Positions 36,501 to 48,825 of a stretch of DNA of 64,000 nucleotides are shown here, piece after piece. This DNA comes from Sinotaia quadrata (lineage: Eukaryota; Mollusca; Gastropoda; Architaenioglossa; Viviparidae). Below the pieces are notes generated by a model. That model was not told where the DNA came from. It saw only the letters and a list, made by a program, of their open reading frames with translations, and did not search any database. The position numbers and the translations under genes are program-made. The stretch's first letter is position 1. Each line of letters opens with the position of its first letter. Location of the stretch: positions 14,913,975 through 14,977,974 of the forward strand of contig CM054183.1 of NCBI GenBank assembly GCA_028829895.1. The letters are read 5' to 3'.

Positions 36501-39500
36501 AAGAAGTATCTCACCATGCTTTGAGAACAATTCATAAAGTCAAACGGAACAAACCCAAACTTCTTCCCCTCACAGAAGATGTAGTCAAGATGTCTACCTA
36601 TATCCAGGAAACAGCTTCCAACTGTATAAAAGTCCTTAGGACAGAATCAGCAGATGAAAATGAGAAAAGGTCAGCATGGGATGAATTAAATCAATGTTTG
36701 TTGGTACAGACTATAATGTTTAATCGCAGAAGACAGGGAGAAGTATCAAAAATGACAATCGCAGACTTTCAGTCTAGAAACAGTGTGCACGATAATGATG
36801 TACTACAGTCACTCTCTGTATTTGAACAAAAGTTGTGTACAACACTAACTCGAATTGAAATTTGTGGGAAAAGAGGTCGTACTGTACCTGTTCTGCTGAC
36901 AAAAGAAATGAATGAATCTCTTGAAACGTTAATAAGTCATAGACAGAATATGAATGTTTCCCATGACAACAATTTTCTATTCCCAGTAACAAACAACATT
37001 TCAGTGAGACATTTAAGAGGTGATAAATGCCTGCGTTTATTTGCAAATAAAAGCAATGTGAAAAATCCTGACCAGATGAAGTCAACTGCATTACGAAAGC
37101 ATATTGCTACAATTTCACAAGTAATAAACCTAAAAGACAACGAGTTGGATGTTTTGGCAGATTTTATGGGGCATGATATCCGGGTTCATAGGAATTTTTA
37201 CAGACTTCCAGAAGCTACCTTCCAGGCAGCCAAAATAGCAAAACTGCTAATGGGAATGGAAACTGGGACACTAACTGCAGCTCAGGGATTGACTCTAGAT
37301 ACCATCACTGTCAATGCAGATGAAGGTACTGAAATTTCTTTTCTTCCATATTTTTAATATGTAAACAGTTTTATTTAGTACAAATAAAGTTTGCCTTGTA
37401 CTTATTATAGTATCAAAAGAGATTTCTCACACTTTAAATGTAAGAAATAACATTTTTTTTTTAAAGAAATAGAATAACTATTTAATGTTATTAGTAATGA
37501 GCAACCATTTTCAGTCTTGCACATTGAATATAACTTGATCCTCAAGTGAGAAATATTAGTTATCTTGACTAATATAAAATTATAGGGCAAAACTGTACAT
37601 ATACTGAATGCACACATTATATCCTGAAAAAGTTTGTGAAAAATGTCATATTTAAATTTTGCATGTTTTTGTACTCAAAATAATTCACTACCAGTGTTTT
37701 TAACTTGCCAATTCAGATCCAATTGCATATTACTTTCAGTTCTAGAAGAAGTCAGCGAAGATGATAGTGTAGACACTTCTGAGGATGAATCTGAAGAAGG
37801 AACCAGTGAGTAACATTTCATGTTTTAAAAGACTTTCACTCTTTTAACAAAAAAATTGTAAAGTAATGCCAATTTATTAATCAGAGTGTCTTAGTTTACA
37901 TGGAGACTACTTTGTGTTGTTGTAATATAGTATACCATAATAGTAATTAGGGGGTGGTGTTGCTTTGGGTACTTACTGATTAATAACTCTTAGTATTATA
38001 ATATTTTGAAATAAAGCTCAAATAAACTTTAAAACACATTTTGCAATCATGCATTGTCAGATTTATAAAATATGCATCAGACTATTGGTTAAGTTTTAAT
38101 GGGAGTAATTCTCTTTGGGTTTTTTGCTATTGAATGAAAATCTACAAAAGCAGAATATCAGTATATTAAAATTCAGTATGACTATTGTATTTTGTTGACA
38201 GTAAGATCAGATCCCAGTAGTGTGAGCCAGTCTGTTCAAGTTCATTTGAGTGGCGTTGCCACAAAAGCTCAGCCATTGGGTAAGCCACACTAATTTTTGT
38301 TTACCACAAAATTAAATATTGTTCAATTTAAACTTTGTTTTAAGTGCTGAACATACACAAATACATGGTTTTAAAAGTGAATGTTTTATGTATGGCATCA
38401 CTCACTTCAGTTCCTTTTCATTCTGTGATGGATTGATATTTTGGAATTTAGATAGTTACTATTTATTTATTAAGTGTGAGGATTAAAGACAGTAAATAAG
38501 AATCTAGGTTAATTGAGAACATAAGCAAAATCAGTATTACTACTTATGTATGTGCTTTTATTTAGTTTTAAATAAGTACAGGCAGAAATGAAAATAAAGC
38601 ATGAATAAGGGTAATTTGACAACTTTCCATTCATTAAACTGTACATGGTGATAAAGATTTATAAAGACATATTCTGAATTACGCTTTCACTATTAAGTAT
38701 TAAGGTCTGGATTAAAGTATCAAGATTGATTGTCCAATCTTCAATTTTGTAGTTACTTTGTGACAACCCTACTCTGTTTCTAATGAGTTTAAAACTCTGG
38801 ATTAAAGTATCAAGATCGATTGTCCAATCCTCAATTTTGTAGTTACTTTGAAACAACTCTCCTCGGTTTCTAATCAGATTTTACTGATGCTATGTTTTCA
38901 ACAAAATGTTGACAATCAAGCTGAAGTCTCCTGCAACTTATTTTCATTAAAAAAAGTAAAAAAATGTGTGCACACATTAATTTAGCAATAAAATTTAATC
39001 CAGCAATTATATTTTCAGGGTCTTGGCTTTACAAATATTACATTTAATATATATTATGAAAAATAATATTAGTATTTATTTAATAATTTACTTGCACATG
39101 TATTAATTATTTTTACAACTTTTCTCTGAAATATTAAAAAACTGACTGCTGATAGTAAATTAATAGCTAAATACATATAGTACTGTTATCTAAAAGTGTT
39201 TTTAAATGTACATTTTGGTTTCCAGATGAAGTACTTTTTAATCATTATAATTCTTTCCTTTATTGTAGTTCGTAAGTTCTTCTCCCCATTCAGAATTATG
39301 TTTCTATTTTTTTACTAATTTAGTTGCATAATGTTTTAATTTTATTAAAATAAAATTACTGTTTCTCTATAATCTCAGAAACTGCATAGAAGCTTCGCAC
39401 TAAAAGTGTTGTAACAAAATTATATTTTACCATGATTCTATAAAGTAAATGATTGGCTAATGGTTTGAGACCACCCTCAAACCAATCTCTTTATTTGTTT

Positions 39501-40496
39501 AGAAATTGTATTTGAAGGCTTTACCAGACAGGGCAAACAGGTTTCAATGCACTACTAGTTTGTTGTTGGGGGCGGGGGTTGAATGGGGAAAGTATTCAAG
39601 GGTTTGCAGGACTAACTTAACAGCAATCTTAAAATGATTGGATTGTATACATATTCCTTTCTTTTAATATCTGAACCCTGTCTCTAAGTGTAAGACATAT
39701 AGTTTCACAGATATGTCTACATGTATTTACAATTTCATCTTTAAGATTTTCTTTGTCTTCAGTCTGAATATGTTAAATTTGCTTGTTTGATGATTTTTTT
39801 AAACCTATCATATCATTAGCTTGTAGACAGGTGTCTGGAAAAAAATTGGGATTGAAAGAATGTATTTTAAGCCACTTCTTTGAATATTATATCTTGAAAA
39901 TGTTCTTTTGCTACTCATTCAAAATTAAAATGTCACTTTTTATTTACTGTTTTACTATTTATAAATTGGGTGACACTGTAATTATAAAACATCTGAAGAA
40001 GCATATGAGTGAAGTATTTGAGTATCCCATCCAAAATTGCCTTAGTCTTAAAGAATGATTTTTCTCAGTGCTCACTCAAAGTTTAAAGCTTGAGATTACA
40101 TATATTTATTATAGTTTTTAGTGTAAAAATAATCTCTCAAATTTTATAAATAAAGAATTATTATTGATTTGTTCAAGTAAGACATATTCATGAATTTATT
40201 TGTGGACTGTCTCTCTAAATTATTTTTAAGACTTGCAGAGTCAAACAATTATGTAATTTTGAATTTCAGGATTATCCAAATCAAAAGTCATTGTTAAGAG
40301 ATCTTGGAAAGAAGAAGAGAAAGTGGCAGTGATGAAACATTTCAGTAAGCATATTGCTCTGAAAAAACTGCCTGGGAAGAAGGAAATTGACAAGTGCAAA
40401 GCTGATGAACATGCCTTAAATACAAGAACTTGGAAACAAATCAAGGACTTTATTAGAAACACTATAACATCTAAGAAGACACAAACACTTTTTTAA
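33534..40496 (+). CDS. Tyrosine-recombinase-like protein, five exons, 804 aa (Crypton-like)
   Basis: Exons are 33534-33572, 35321-37325, 37740-37805, 38202-38279 and 40270-40496. All have GT-AG borders with matching phases (0, then 1). Start ATG is in context ATAATGG. The order of parts is an acidic Ser-rich N terminus (14-110), zinc finger 1 (C127, C130, H140, H145), zinc finger 2 (C210, C213, H225, C227), a recombinase domain, an acidic linker, and a tri-helical Myb/SANT-like domain (740-795, W742 and W784). Recombinase residues visible are R484 in R-Q-G-E, a candidate K530, R605 in T-A-L-R-K-H, H631, and Y640 exactly nine residues after H631, as in phage integrase-type enzymes. The first His of the usual H-x-x-R box is Thr (T602). 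Similar multi-exon proteins with this C-terminal domain occur in fish and invertebrates, as I recall. No lesions are seen. It lies near the right end of the giant element and probably mobilises it. A domesticated host gene is the alternative. Confidence 0.85.
37383..37388 (+). terminator. Intronic poly(A) signal giving a short recombinase isoform
   Basis: If the weak donor GTACTG after exon 2 is not used, the frame continues ten codons to TAA at 37355-37357. AATAAA follows 26 bases later. The product would be about 691 residues, keeping the recombinase domain but lacking the acidic linker and the Myb-like domain. Confidence 0.45.
38690..38880. repeat. Tandem duplication (about 100 bp) inside recombinase intron 4
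   Basis: Two copies share CTGGATTAAAGTATCAAGAT and TTCAATTTTGTAGTTACTTT. The remaining introns of the gene (33573-35320, 37326-37739, 37806-38201, 38280-40269) are AT-rich, with nothing else recognised. Confidence 0.85.
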
Positions 40497-40730
40497 AGTC
40501 AAATTAATACAATAATATGAACAGATACTTGAAAACTAAGTGTGTGTAACATGACAACAGATTTATTTATTTTAAAATGTAATTAAATAGCTAAGTTTTT
40601 ATTGCATTCATTTAGTTTGAATTTCTGCCAAGTACATTTCTATCATCTATGGTACTTAATGATGGTGTTGTGTCAAAACTAGTGTGACTCTTAACTTAGA
40701 GATTTTGTAAACTATACTCAAATTCACAGG

Positions 40731-41136
40731 AAAATCTATTGAAATATGAAATATGATAAAGGTAACTACAATAAAGATAATAGAAAGAGAGAAAATTGGC
40801 AAAATGAGGTTTTATTTATACAAATAAATAGTACAAGACTTAGGCAGACCACACATATCTGCCTAATGCTGTTGGTCGACTTAAGGGCTGGATTTTAAGC
40901 ATGTTTAGTCTCCTTAAGTCTGGAGGTAGGGTTATATAATATATTAAATATGAAATATGTCATAGGTAACTACAATAAAGATAATAGAAAGAGAGAAAAT
41001 TGGCAAAATGAGGTTTTATTTATACAAATAAATAGTACAAGACTTAGGCAGACCACACATGTCTGCCTAATACTGTTGGTCGACTTAAGGCTGGATTTTA
41101 AGCATGTTTGGTCTCCTTAAGTCTGGAGGTAGGGTT
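40731..41136 (-). repeat. Internal right-end TIR, tandemly duplicated (two 203-bp copies)
   Basis: Copies 40731-40933 and 40934-41136 each end in GGAGGTAGGGTT and match the left TIR (1318-1515) in reverse over about 200 bases, including GGTCGACTTAAG, AGGCAGACC and CTCCTTAAGTCTGGA. They lie about 240 bases after the recombinase stop codon. An AATAAA at 40770-40775, inside the first copy, is the first good poly(A) signal for the full-length gene. Confidence 0.88.
40770..40775 (+). terminator. Candidate poly(A) signal of full-length recombinase
   Basis: AATAAA lies 274 bases after the stop codon and within the internal TIR copy. The same hexamer is repeated in the second copy. Confidence 0.4.
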
Positions 41137-42280
41137 ATATATATTAAATAACTATCTTAAAGATTATCTTTGATTCTGTACATTAGTAAATGTTAAAAAG
41201 TAATAGATTGTAATAAATGGTAGGACTATCATATCCATGTTCATTTCAACATAATTTCTGGCACTATATGAAAAAGTATTTTAAAAATTTTGTTGTTGCA
41301 TACTTTTAGTTCTTTAAACAGCAAGAAATAAATGCAAATTTTTAATGGAATTAAATGTGTTCATTTTTTAATGTTTGATATACTGTTGGAGAGATTAGTT
41401 TCAACATATAGGACAATGTAAGGATTTTACATTTCATTTCTTTCTTTCAAATTATGTTAAGTTGAACTGTTTCATATTAGTTTTATTACTATTACTTATT
41501 ATGTAGTGTAAATCTTTGAATTGGGAAAAACAAAAAAAAAGTAGTTGATTTTAGTGCATTTTCTGTTTGCATTTCAAGAAAATTAAAGTATTAATATAGG
41601 TTAATAAATGTTTTTCATATCAGAGATTTATGTTAGTTTTTCTTTTCTATCAAGTGCATGCAATAAAACTGTGTGTGGCTATATATTTCATTGTTTACCC
41701 TATGTCTTAGTAACTAGAAACACAAAATACGTGTATTGTATTTTATGTCACAGTGATTACTTACAACTATTCAATAAGGAGAGAATTTGGAATTTATCAT
41801 CTCTGAGAATATTTGACTAATAATACACTGCTGACTTCAATTCATTATCATCTACTATAGCTATGTATGAGCAGTGACAGATTATATTTTTTATTACCAT
41901 TTAAATGAATAATAATTCTGTTATCTTTTAAAACTTACAAATCACTTATTCATATTAACATTACATGTTAAATGCTTTGCTTACATCTAAATAATACTTA
42001 CAGAGTCATTTGAAATGAATGTCCTCATTAGTTAGTATTACTTTAAATATGTGGTCTTCAGTTCTCCATACACACTGTCTGCAGAAATGTATACACATGT
42101 GGTCTCCACTTTGTATGTGTAATGTTAAGTTTTAATTTATTATTATATTTCATTTTTAAACACATAATTTAGCTCTCAGTATTATTCTAACCCTAAATAT
42201 AGTTTTGATTTTTATTTAACTACAATATTATAGAAGTCTTCAAAAGTATGGTCTAGAGTTAAAGTCTTCAGAAGTGAGTC
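41137..42280. other. Right arm of giant element, gene-free
   Basis: The sequence is AT-rich with no open frame showing family features and no repeat copies recognised in the window. Confidence 0.45.
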
Positions 42281-42285
42281 GGGCC

Positions 42286-42510
42286 AAGTATGTGTGTGTG
42301 TGTGTGTGTGACTTGTATATCGGAACATATTATAATTCACGCATTTAATTATATGATTTTTTCATACTTAGTTATATTGTTATGCTTGAAGTCCATAAAC
42401 AAGTAAATTATAGATAGAATAACAGTGAATGGAAATAAGTGATTGTGCAGAAACTAACCTCTCGCCCAAGAAGATCGTGGTGTGATTCTCTCTCTGAATT
42501 AAAGATGTTT

Positions 42511-42583
<73 letters not shown>

Positions 42584-42615
42584 GTGTATGTGTGTGTGTG
42601 ATTGTAATTTAAAAG
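42286..42615 (+). repeat. TG microsatellites and tRNA-like SINE copy with (TG)n(AG)n tail
   Basis: A short TG run (42286-42310) is followed by a SINE head from about 42412 (GAATAACAGTGAATGGAAAT, then GTGCAGAAACTAACCTCTCG, then GATCGTGGTGTGATTCTC). The tail is TG (about 42509-42545) then AG (about 42546-42579). The middle segment resembles the anticodon and T arms of a tRNA. Confidence 0.65.
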
Positions 42616-42837
42616 AATCTGCCTCTAATCTCTCCGACACAACTCACATAGTAAATAAGATTTAAACTATAGCTCTATGTGTAACCCAATACTACAAGTG
42701 TAATTCCAAGAAACGCCAAAGAACTACGCTAAAACAAAATAAGACACCAATGCAATCATATGGTTATAGCATTCAATGGAATATAAACATGTTAGATAGT
42801 TGTATGGTAGGTGAGTTTTATTAATATTGCATGTCAC

Positions 42838-43222
42838 CGTTCAAATTTATAGTTACTATATCTTACAGATATGCCGACCGTTTTGATCAATTAGTACTAT
42901 ATATTTCAACTTTATAATCGCCCACTAGTACAAGAACAATAGAACACTATCAATAATACGGCTAACACAGTTCAATTTTCTTTTATCTCGATCGAGAAAT
43001 AATTTCCAGAAGTGAAAAGAATCTGACGTATTTACATAAAATGAAACTAAATAAAAATGTATCAATGAAATCATGTTTCAAGCAGTCATATCACACTAAA
43101 CATCTGTTGGTAATGTTTGTTAGGTGATATTTTAAAGAACATTTTATTCACAGTTACCAGCCGTATGTATTAAACAAGTAAAGAGTTGTCGAACAATGCA
43201 CGTCAGATTGAAGTTTCTAAAA
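42838..43222 (-). repeat. Dispersed repeat D1, minus copy
   Basis: Reverse match to 16110-16498 over about 385 bases, without the hAT insertion. The short block 43290-43340 matches 11460-11510 in reverse. Confidence 0.85.
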
Positions 43223-43398
43223 AAAAAAAAAGGAATACATTGGTTTTGCGAGCTGCATGCTTGGTATACATAAATTCATCGAAGCACAATTATGAACCGC
43301 TCTTATTACTGTCAGTAATATCCACTGCTAAAGTTTAAGTCATATTTACTATGTAAGTTGTGTCGGAGAGATAAGAGGCACATTCTTTTAATTTACAG

Positions 43399-43687
43399 TC
43401 ACACACATACACACACACACACTCGCGCGCGCGAGCACACTCAAACATACGTACACAAACAAAAACAAAATAAAACATATTTTACTCTGAGCGAGAATCA
43501 CAACCACGATCCTCTTGGGCGATATGTTAATCTGCGCAATCGCTAACTGTCATTTATTGTTATTCAGTCAATAATATACGTGTTTATGGACTATAGGCAT
43601 AAAACATGACTATGTATGAATAAATCATTTTATTAAAATTGTGAATTATAATATGGATTATAATATGTATACGACGGACAAATCACA

Positions 43688-43748
<61 letters not shown>

Positions 43749-44065
43749 TTAATCCCGAGGGAGAATCGAACCGCGATCCAACAGAGCCGCCGCTTACTTC
43801 CTTTTACTGTTATTCAGTAAATAATGAACATATATATGGACTTACAAATAAAATTAATACAAACAGAACTAAATGTATGATTTAGAATGCATTTATACGG
43901 TATATAAAATACACGCACGTGCACACCAAAGACAATAGCGGACATACACGCATACATTATAATTATTAACGTTTTTTCACCCCGAACTGTATTTGAACCA
44001 CGCACATCTTCAGCGAGCTGTTAACCTCCGTGACATTTCGTCCTTCACTTACAGTTAATAAACAG
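43399..44065 (-). repeat. Cluster of three tRNA-like SINE copies (minus strand)
   Basis: Three copies lie at about 43399-43575, 43683-43825 and 43970-44065. Read on the minus strand, each has an ACAGTAAATGGAAGTA-like start and a TTCGATTCTC-like or degenerate B-box segment. The first two have TG tails, and the first also has a CG-rich core. The third is the most diverged. Confidence 0.6.
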
Positions 44066-44169
44066 TATAACACAATCACACTGACTTACGACTTTATATT
44101 AAACATATATTGTGACTTTATTTCCTAAGACTTCATTCTGTGAAAACGTGAATATGTTTCAAATGGGCA

Positions 44170-44176
44170 AGTTATG

Positions 44177-44230
<54 letters not shown>

Positions 44231-44232
44231 AC
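44170..44232. repeat. (TG)n(AG)n microsatellite
   Basis: About 30 bases of TG are followed by about 25 of AG. Confidence 0.95.
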
Positions 44233-44334
44233 AAAAAGACAGAGACAGAAAAGAAATTAACAAGAGAAGAGAGAATCTAATCTCTTTGATTATCTAAGTT
44301 TCTGTGTCAACAATCACCTAAGGTAGCAAGTCTA

Positions 44335-44735
44335 GCTGGCGGTACTTTGTATAACTTTGATGTAGAGTTAGGCACACTCAGGCCTACGCTCGCGAAAGTG
44401 GCGGAAGCCGGAAGCGCCCCCCCCCCCCTACACTCAATCAATCAATCAATCAGTCCTACTCTCTGCTTTGTCCGAGTACCTTCTGTTCACGCTTCACAGC
44501 GTCTTGAACAGCACGCCAACGCGAAAGACCAATAATCTTAATCCCTAATCCCTAAAGGCATGCTTTACAGTTCACATCCTTATGCGTTCACTTGCTAACA
44601 GGAACTACGCGTCCGTTCATAAACAACACAGACGACTTAATATAACTAAGTCTATATTCGTATATATCTGCATTTTCAAGTTTCATCAGTCAAATAAAAT
44701 TATAATTCATTCATATTTTTAATAGTATTATAATT
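44335..44735 (-). repeat. Dispersed repeat D2, minus copy
   Basis: Reverse match to 11945-12200. Shared blocks include GGCGGTACTTTGTATAACTT, GGAACTACGCGTCCGTTCAT and TTTCATCAGTCAAATAAAAT. This copy has extra internal sequence, including a poly-C run and (CAAT)n. Confidence 0.8.
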
Positions 44736-46130
44736 CAATAAAAACAATAAACTGTTTCCCGAGTGGTACCACTCACGCTGATGAACCCTTGATAGTTAAA
44801 AATCGGAAAGAGAAAACGATATACCAGAGTTTGGGCTTAAACTCAACAATTAAACTCCATGCTATTATTTCTCTTCCTTTCAAACTATACATCTTTTTGT
44901 TATCCAGTCCGCAGTACCAAGCAATACCTACCAATAAAATTCAGGCGTTTTCAGTCCTAGGGATTTGGCATTGATTGATTGATGGTTGAATGCACAGTGA
45001 ACCTTTGTTCCATCCAAACCACACCTTTCTTTTTAATTGTTACCACGATCTATCTGTTCTCTCTCTAAAAGTCTCATCTGAGTCTGTGGGAAAGGGTGAG
45101 ATAAAGGAGTTTAAATTTGTCATCATGTTTCGCTCTGAATAGGGAGGGCATTAAATGAATGTAAAAAAAGAGAAAATGACTGAGTAGACCCGAACTTATC
45201 AGACTTTATTTCCAGTCTTTCGAAGATCAGCGGTTTTCATCATTCAGTTCTCACACTTAAAAAAAAAAAAAGATAAAGGATCTGTGACTGTACTTATTTC
45301 TGAAACAGAAAGCATGTACACTGCAGATCGATGTTTTTCAGCTAATCTCTGCAGTACTGTCTACAAAATAAGGTAAGAGATCATTTATTTTGATTACTTT
45401 ATCATTTACATGTTAGCTTTCTTAATAGAGAGAAATAGTCGGTGGCACTGATTGATGGCAAGAGCAAATACTTCTGTTCTTTTCTTCATCTTTTACGAGG
45501 CGGAGGGGTATCAATTTTATGTGCAATTATGTCAGGCAGTGAGTAACCAACGGAGACATTCTTCGCTCTTTAATTGCCAGGCTTGCACGAGCTTTAGTAA
45601 ACGTAACTGTTTTAGTAAACTAACCATTTTGTTTGTCCTATTTGATGGACTAGATACAAAGCCTAGAACCTTATCTGGGGATGGGGTAAGAATCACACTA
45701 TCCATCCTGGCACGAATCGAACTCAGCCCCTGAATTAAGCAAGAATTGCTGTGCCTTTGCGGTTGTTCTTCAGTTCAATAATATTGCTTCAGACACTAAT
45801 TAAGTCCTTCAATTTATGACAGAGTATTTCTTAAATAGAAATTTTAATTCAAAATCCACTTCATTTTATAAGTTTTAACAGAATGGATCTTGAGGAGTCC
45901 ATTCTACATTACTCAATTTTTATTTTAGACTTGCGACTTTACTGTTTTATAGTGCAAGAGCACTGGACAGTTTCTATCTATGGACAGTATAATTTACGTG
46001 TTCATTCGGCCTTCACCTATAAACAAGTGTCGCCCCAAGCCTTATCGTTCTAAATTATAATCGTACTTAAAGACAGCTCTTTATAGTTATAATTTAATTC
46101 ATCACCGCTGTTACATAAATAAATCTAAGT
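44736..46130. other. Gene-free stretch
   Basis: No gene is recognised. Near 45690-45760 the minus strand has GAGTTCGATTCGTGCC, a possible second type of tRNA-like B box, but no complete SINE could be delimited. Confidence 0.4.
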
Positions 46131-46449
46131 ACAGTGAAATATCGCTATAAGGCGATAATTGGGGTCCATAAAATCGGATTGCATTAATAGTGGGCTTTTT
46201 ACAATATTTGACTTTTTTCTGTGAACATATACGTCTATTCATGTCTAATGTAAAAGGTTGGGTTATTATGGGACGAATATTAAATGGAATGCATTATTAA
46301 GATATATTCAAAATAATGGACGGATATAATATCTATAGGTTTTTACTTTGCGTTAAATAGTTTTACTAATTTTTATTTGTTTGTACGATAATACACATTG
46401 TCCCATAATACCCCGAGTGACGTAATATCACGAATTAGGTTACACTGTA
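46131..46449. mobile_element. Possible pogo/mariner-type MITE
   Basis: The left end reads TACAGTGAAATATCGCTATA, a form common at pogo/Tigger-like ends. The right end reads TTACACTGTA, giving a short imperfect inverted repeat with TA at each edge. The 319 bases between have no coding capacity. Confidence 0.35.
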
Positions 46450-46789
46450 TTACAACACCGCCAAGCCCAGCCAACATGTTTGCGGCTTTAGTTCTTTGAT
46501 GTTTATTAAATTGTGAAAATATTTTATCAACCACCGCATTGTCTGCTGTTTGGTTTTGTGCAACAATTGTATAATAATTAATTAAATATAATCACTAAAC
46601 TACTTACTGGCCTTACTCATGGATCAGTAATAAGTAACATATCCGATAATGTTTATTTTGGAATAACACTTCAAGAACCTGGTGAAATCCTTACATTTCG
46701 GATCGTTTTATATTAAACGTAATATGCGAACTCTTCCCCAAAATGATAATACACTTTTTACACACTATGTTTCTTTAGTTTATTGAAAA

Positions 46790-48320
46790 TAATTTTAAAT
46801 AAAGAAACATGTACATTATTTATTAGAGTATAATATATGCTTATCTGCATAGCACTGGTTTTAAGCAAATATTGTCCACGTACCTCTAGTTGCATTAAAC
46901 ATTAATTTTCCAAACTCATCACTAAATTACATTTACTGATTTAGTGTCTCGTATAACATGAATTTGAATCTAAATCTTGTATTAAATAGTGATAAATTAA
47001 AGAAGCATTACTTTATTTATTTGAGTGACATGTATGCGGTCTGCATGTTGCTGGTTTTTAAGCACTTAATGTCCACCAAAGGATGGTTTTAAAGCATAAA
47101 CCTTTTACTTTCCAATTTTAATACCAAATTAAATATGGGACTTTTCAACATACTTTAAAATTTGAACAATTTATTAAATAGTGATACAATAATGTTAAAT
47201 AAAGAAACTTAGCTTTATTTATTAGAATGACATATACATGTCTGCGTATTGCTGGTTTTTAAGCAAATAATGTCTGCGTATTGCTGGTTTTTAAGCAAAT
47301 AATGTCTACGTAAGGCTGATTTTTAAGCATACACTTATTTTTCACAAATTCAACACTAAATAGAAACTGTGGTCCTTTAAAATGATTTTGCATTTGAATC
47401 CTGCATTAAATAGAAATAAATTTAAGAAACGTTGCTTTATTTATTACAATAATGTTTAAGTTGCCTGCATATTGCTGCATTGCTGGTTTCAAAGTTTACA
47501 TTGTACAAGTAAGGGTGTTTTATAAGCATAACACTTTTACTTTCCAACTTTAATACCAAATTAAATTTGGGGTCCTTAAACATGATTCTGAGTTTGAATC
47601 TTTTTTTAAATGGTGAGAAATTAATAGTAAATATAGAAAAAATATAGAAAAATCAAGTTATTTCCAAAATTAACTTACAGGTATGATTACTTTTTAAATT
47701 TTTTAATAGCAAATTATGCTCACATAAGGTTGTTTTTAAAAGAAAAAAGCTTTTATTTTTGTAAGTCAACACTATATTGATTTTGTGGTCCTTTAATTTA
47801 ATTTTGACTTTAAACCTGTATGAAATAGTGATAAATTAAGGAAACCTTGCTTTCCTTTATTTATTTGAGTAACATATATGTTGTCTGCATATTGCTGGTA
47901 TGTAAGCACATAATGTCCACCTAAGGCTGTTTTTAAAACATTTACTTTCCAATTTTAATACCAAATTAAATTTTGGACCTTTTAACATGCTTTTAAATTT
48001 GAACAATTTATTAAATAATGAGACAATGGCATTAAATAATGAAATATAGCTTCATTTATTAGAATGACATATATGTCCACATATTGCTGGTTTTTAAGCA
48101 AATGATGTCTGCTTAAGGCTGGTTTTTAAGCAAATGATGTCTGCTTAAGGCTGGTTTTTAAGCAAATGATGTCTACTTAAGGCTGGTTTTTAAGCAAATG
48201 ATGTCTACTTAAGGCTGGTTTTTAAGTATAAACATATATTTTTCCAAACTCAAGATTTAATTGAGTTTGGAGTCCTTTAACATGATTCTAAATGTATATC
48301 CTGATTTAAATAGTAATAAA
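46790..48320. repeat. Subterminal higher-order tandem repeat, unit about 400 bp
   Basis: About four or five degenerate units share TTTATTTATTAGAATGACAT, the motif GCTGGTTTTTAAGC, an AATACCAAATTAAAT block and a TTAAATAGTGATAAATTAA block. Each unit carries one or more copies of the motif found in the terminal inverted repeats. Confidence 0.85.
48080..48235. repeat. 32-bp tandem array of the terminal motif
   Basis: Five consecutive copies of GCTGGTTTTTAAGC follow each other at 32-base spacing, with AAATGATGTCT and a TTAAG step between them. Further copies follow at 48540-48620 and 48780. Confidence 0.92.
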
Positions 48321-48764
48321 TCAATATAAAAACTCAACAATATATTTTTATTCATACCAAATTGTGGACTTTTAGATTATAAAATGAGATACATCTATAC
48401 AAATATCTATTAAAGCAAATGTATTCTTCTACTTTTGATTTATATTTATAACCAATACATTTATTTATGCAGAGTCATGGTTTTTAAAAAGATTCATTTG
48501 TTTACAACTATAAAATTGACCATTTTAACTAAGTGTCCACATAATGCTGGTTTTTAAGTACGAGTCCCATAATGCTGGTTTTTAAGTGTATGTGTTTGTC
48601 TACATAATGCTGGTTTTAGGGTTATAGGAATTAGGCAGACCACAAAACATGTATATTTTTTGTTATTTGATATTTTTTCTTCAAATTAAGTACGTTTGCT
48701 ATTAGTGATGTCTAAAAGCAGAATGTGAAAAAAAAATGTTAATTTTATTATTATTATGGGATAT

Positions 48765-48825
48765 ACACTGTGTCCACCTAATGCTGGTTTTTAAGCATGG
48801 TCTACCTAACGCTGGAAATAGGGTT
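48765..48825 (-). repeat. Outer right end of the giant element
   Basis: About 60 bases match the left terminus in reverse, from GTCCACCTAATGCTGG through GGTCTACCTAACGCTGG to AATAGGGTT. The match is weaker than that of the internal copies at 40731-41136, but this end is the one that abuts host-intron sequence. A TA run follows. Confidence 0.78.

Noticed and set aside
35441..37357. Recombinase as a single-exon 638-codon gene starting at 35441
   Set aside because: The codon at 35441 is TTG, the frame stays open upstream to a strong acceptor at 35320, and flanking exons with matching phases add the real start and the C-terminal domain. The 37357 stop is kept only as a possible short isoform.
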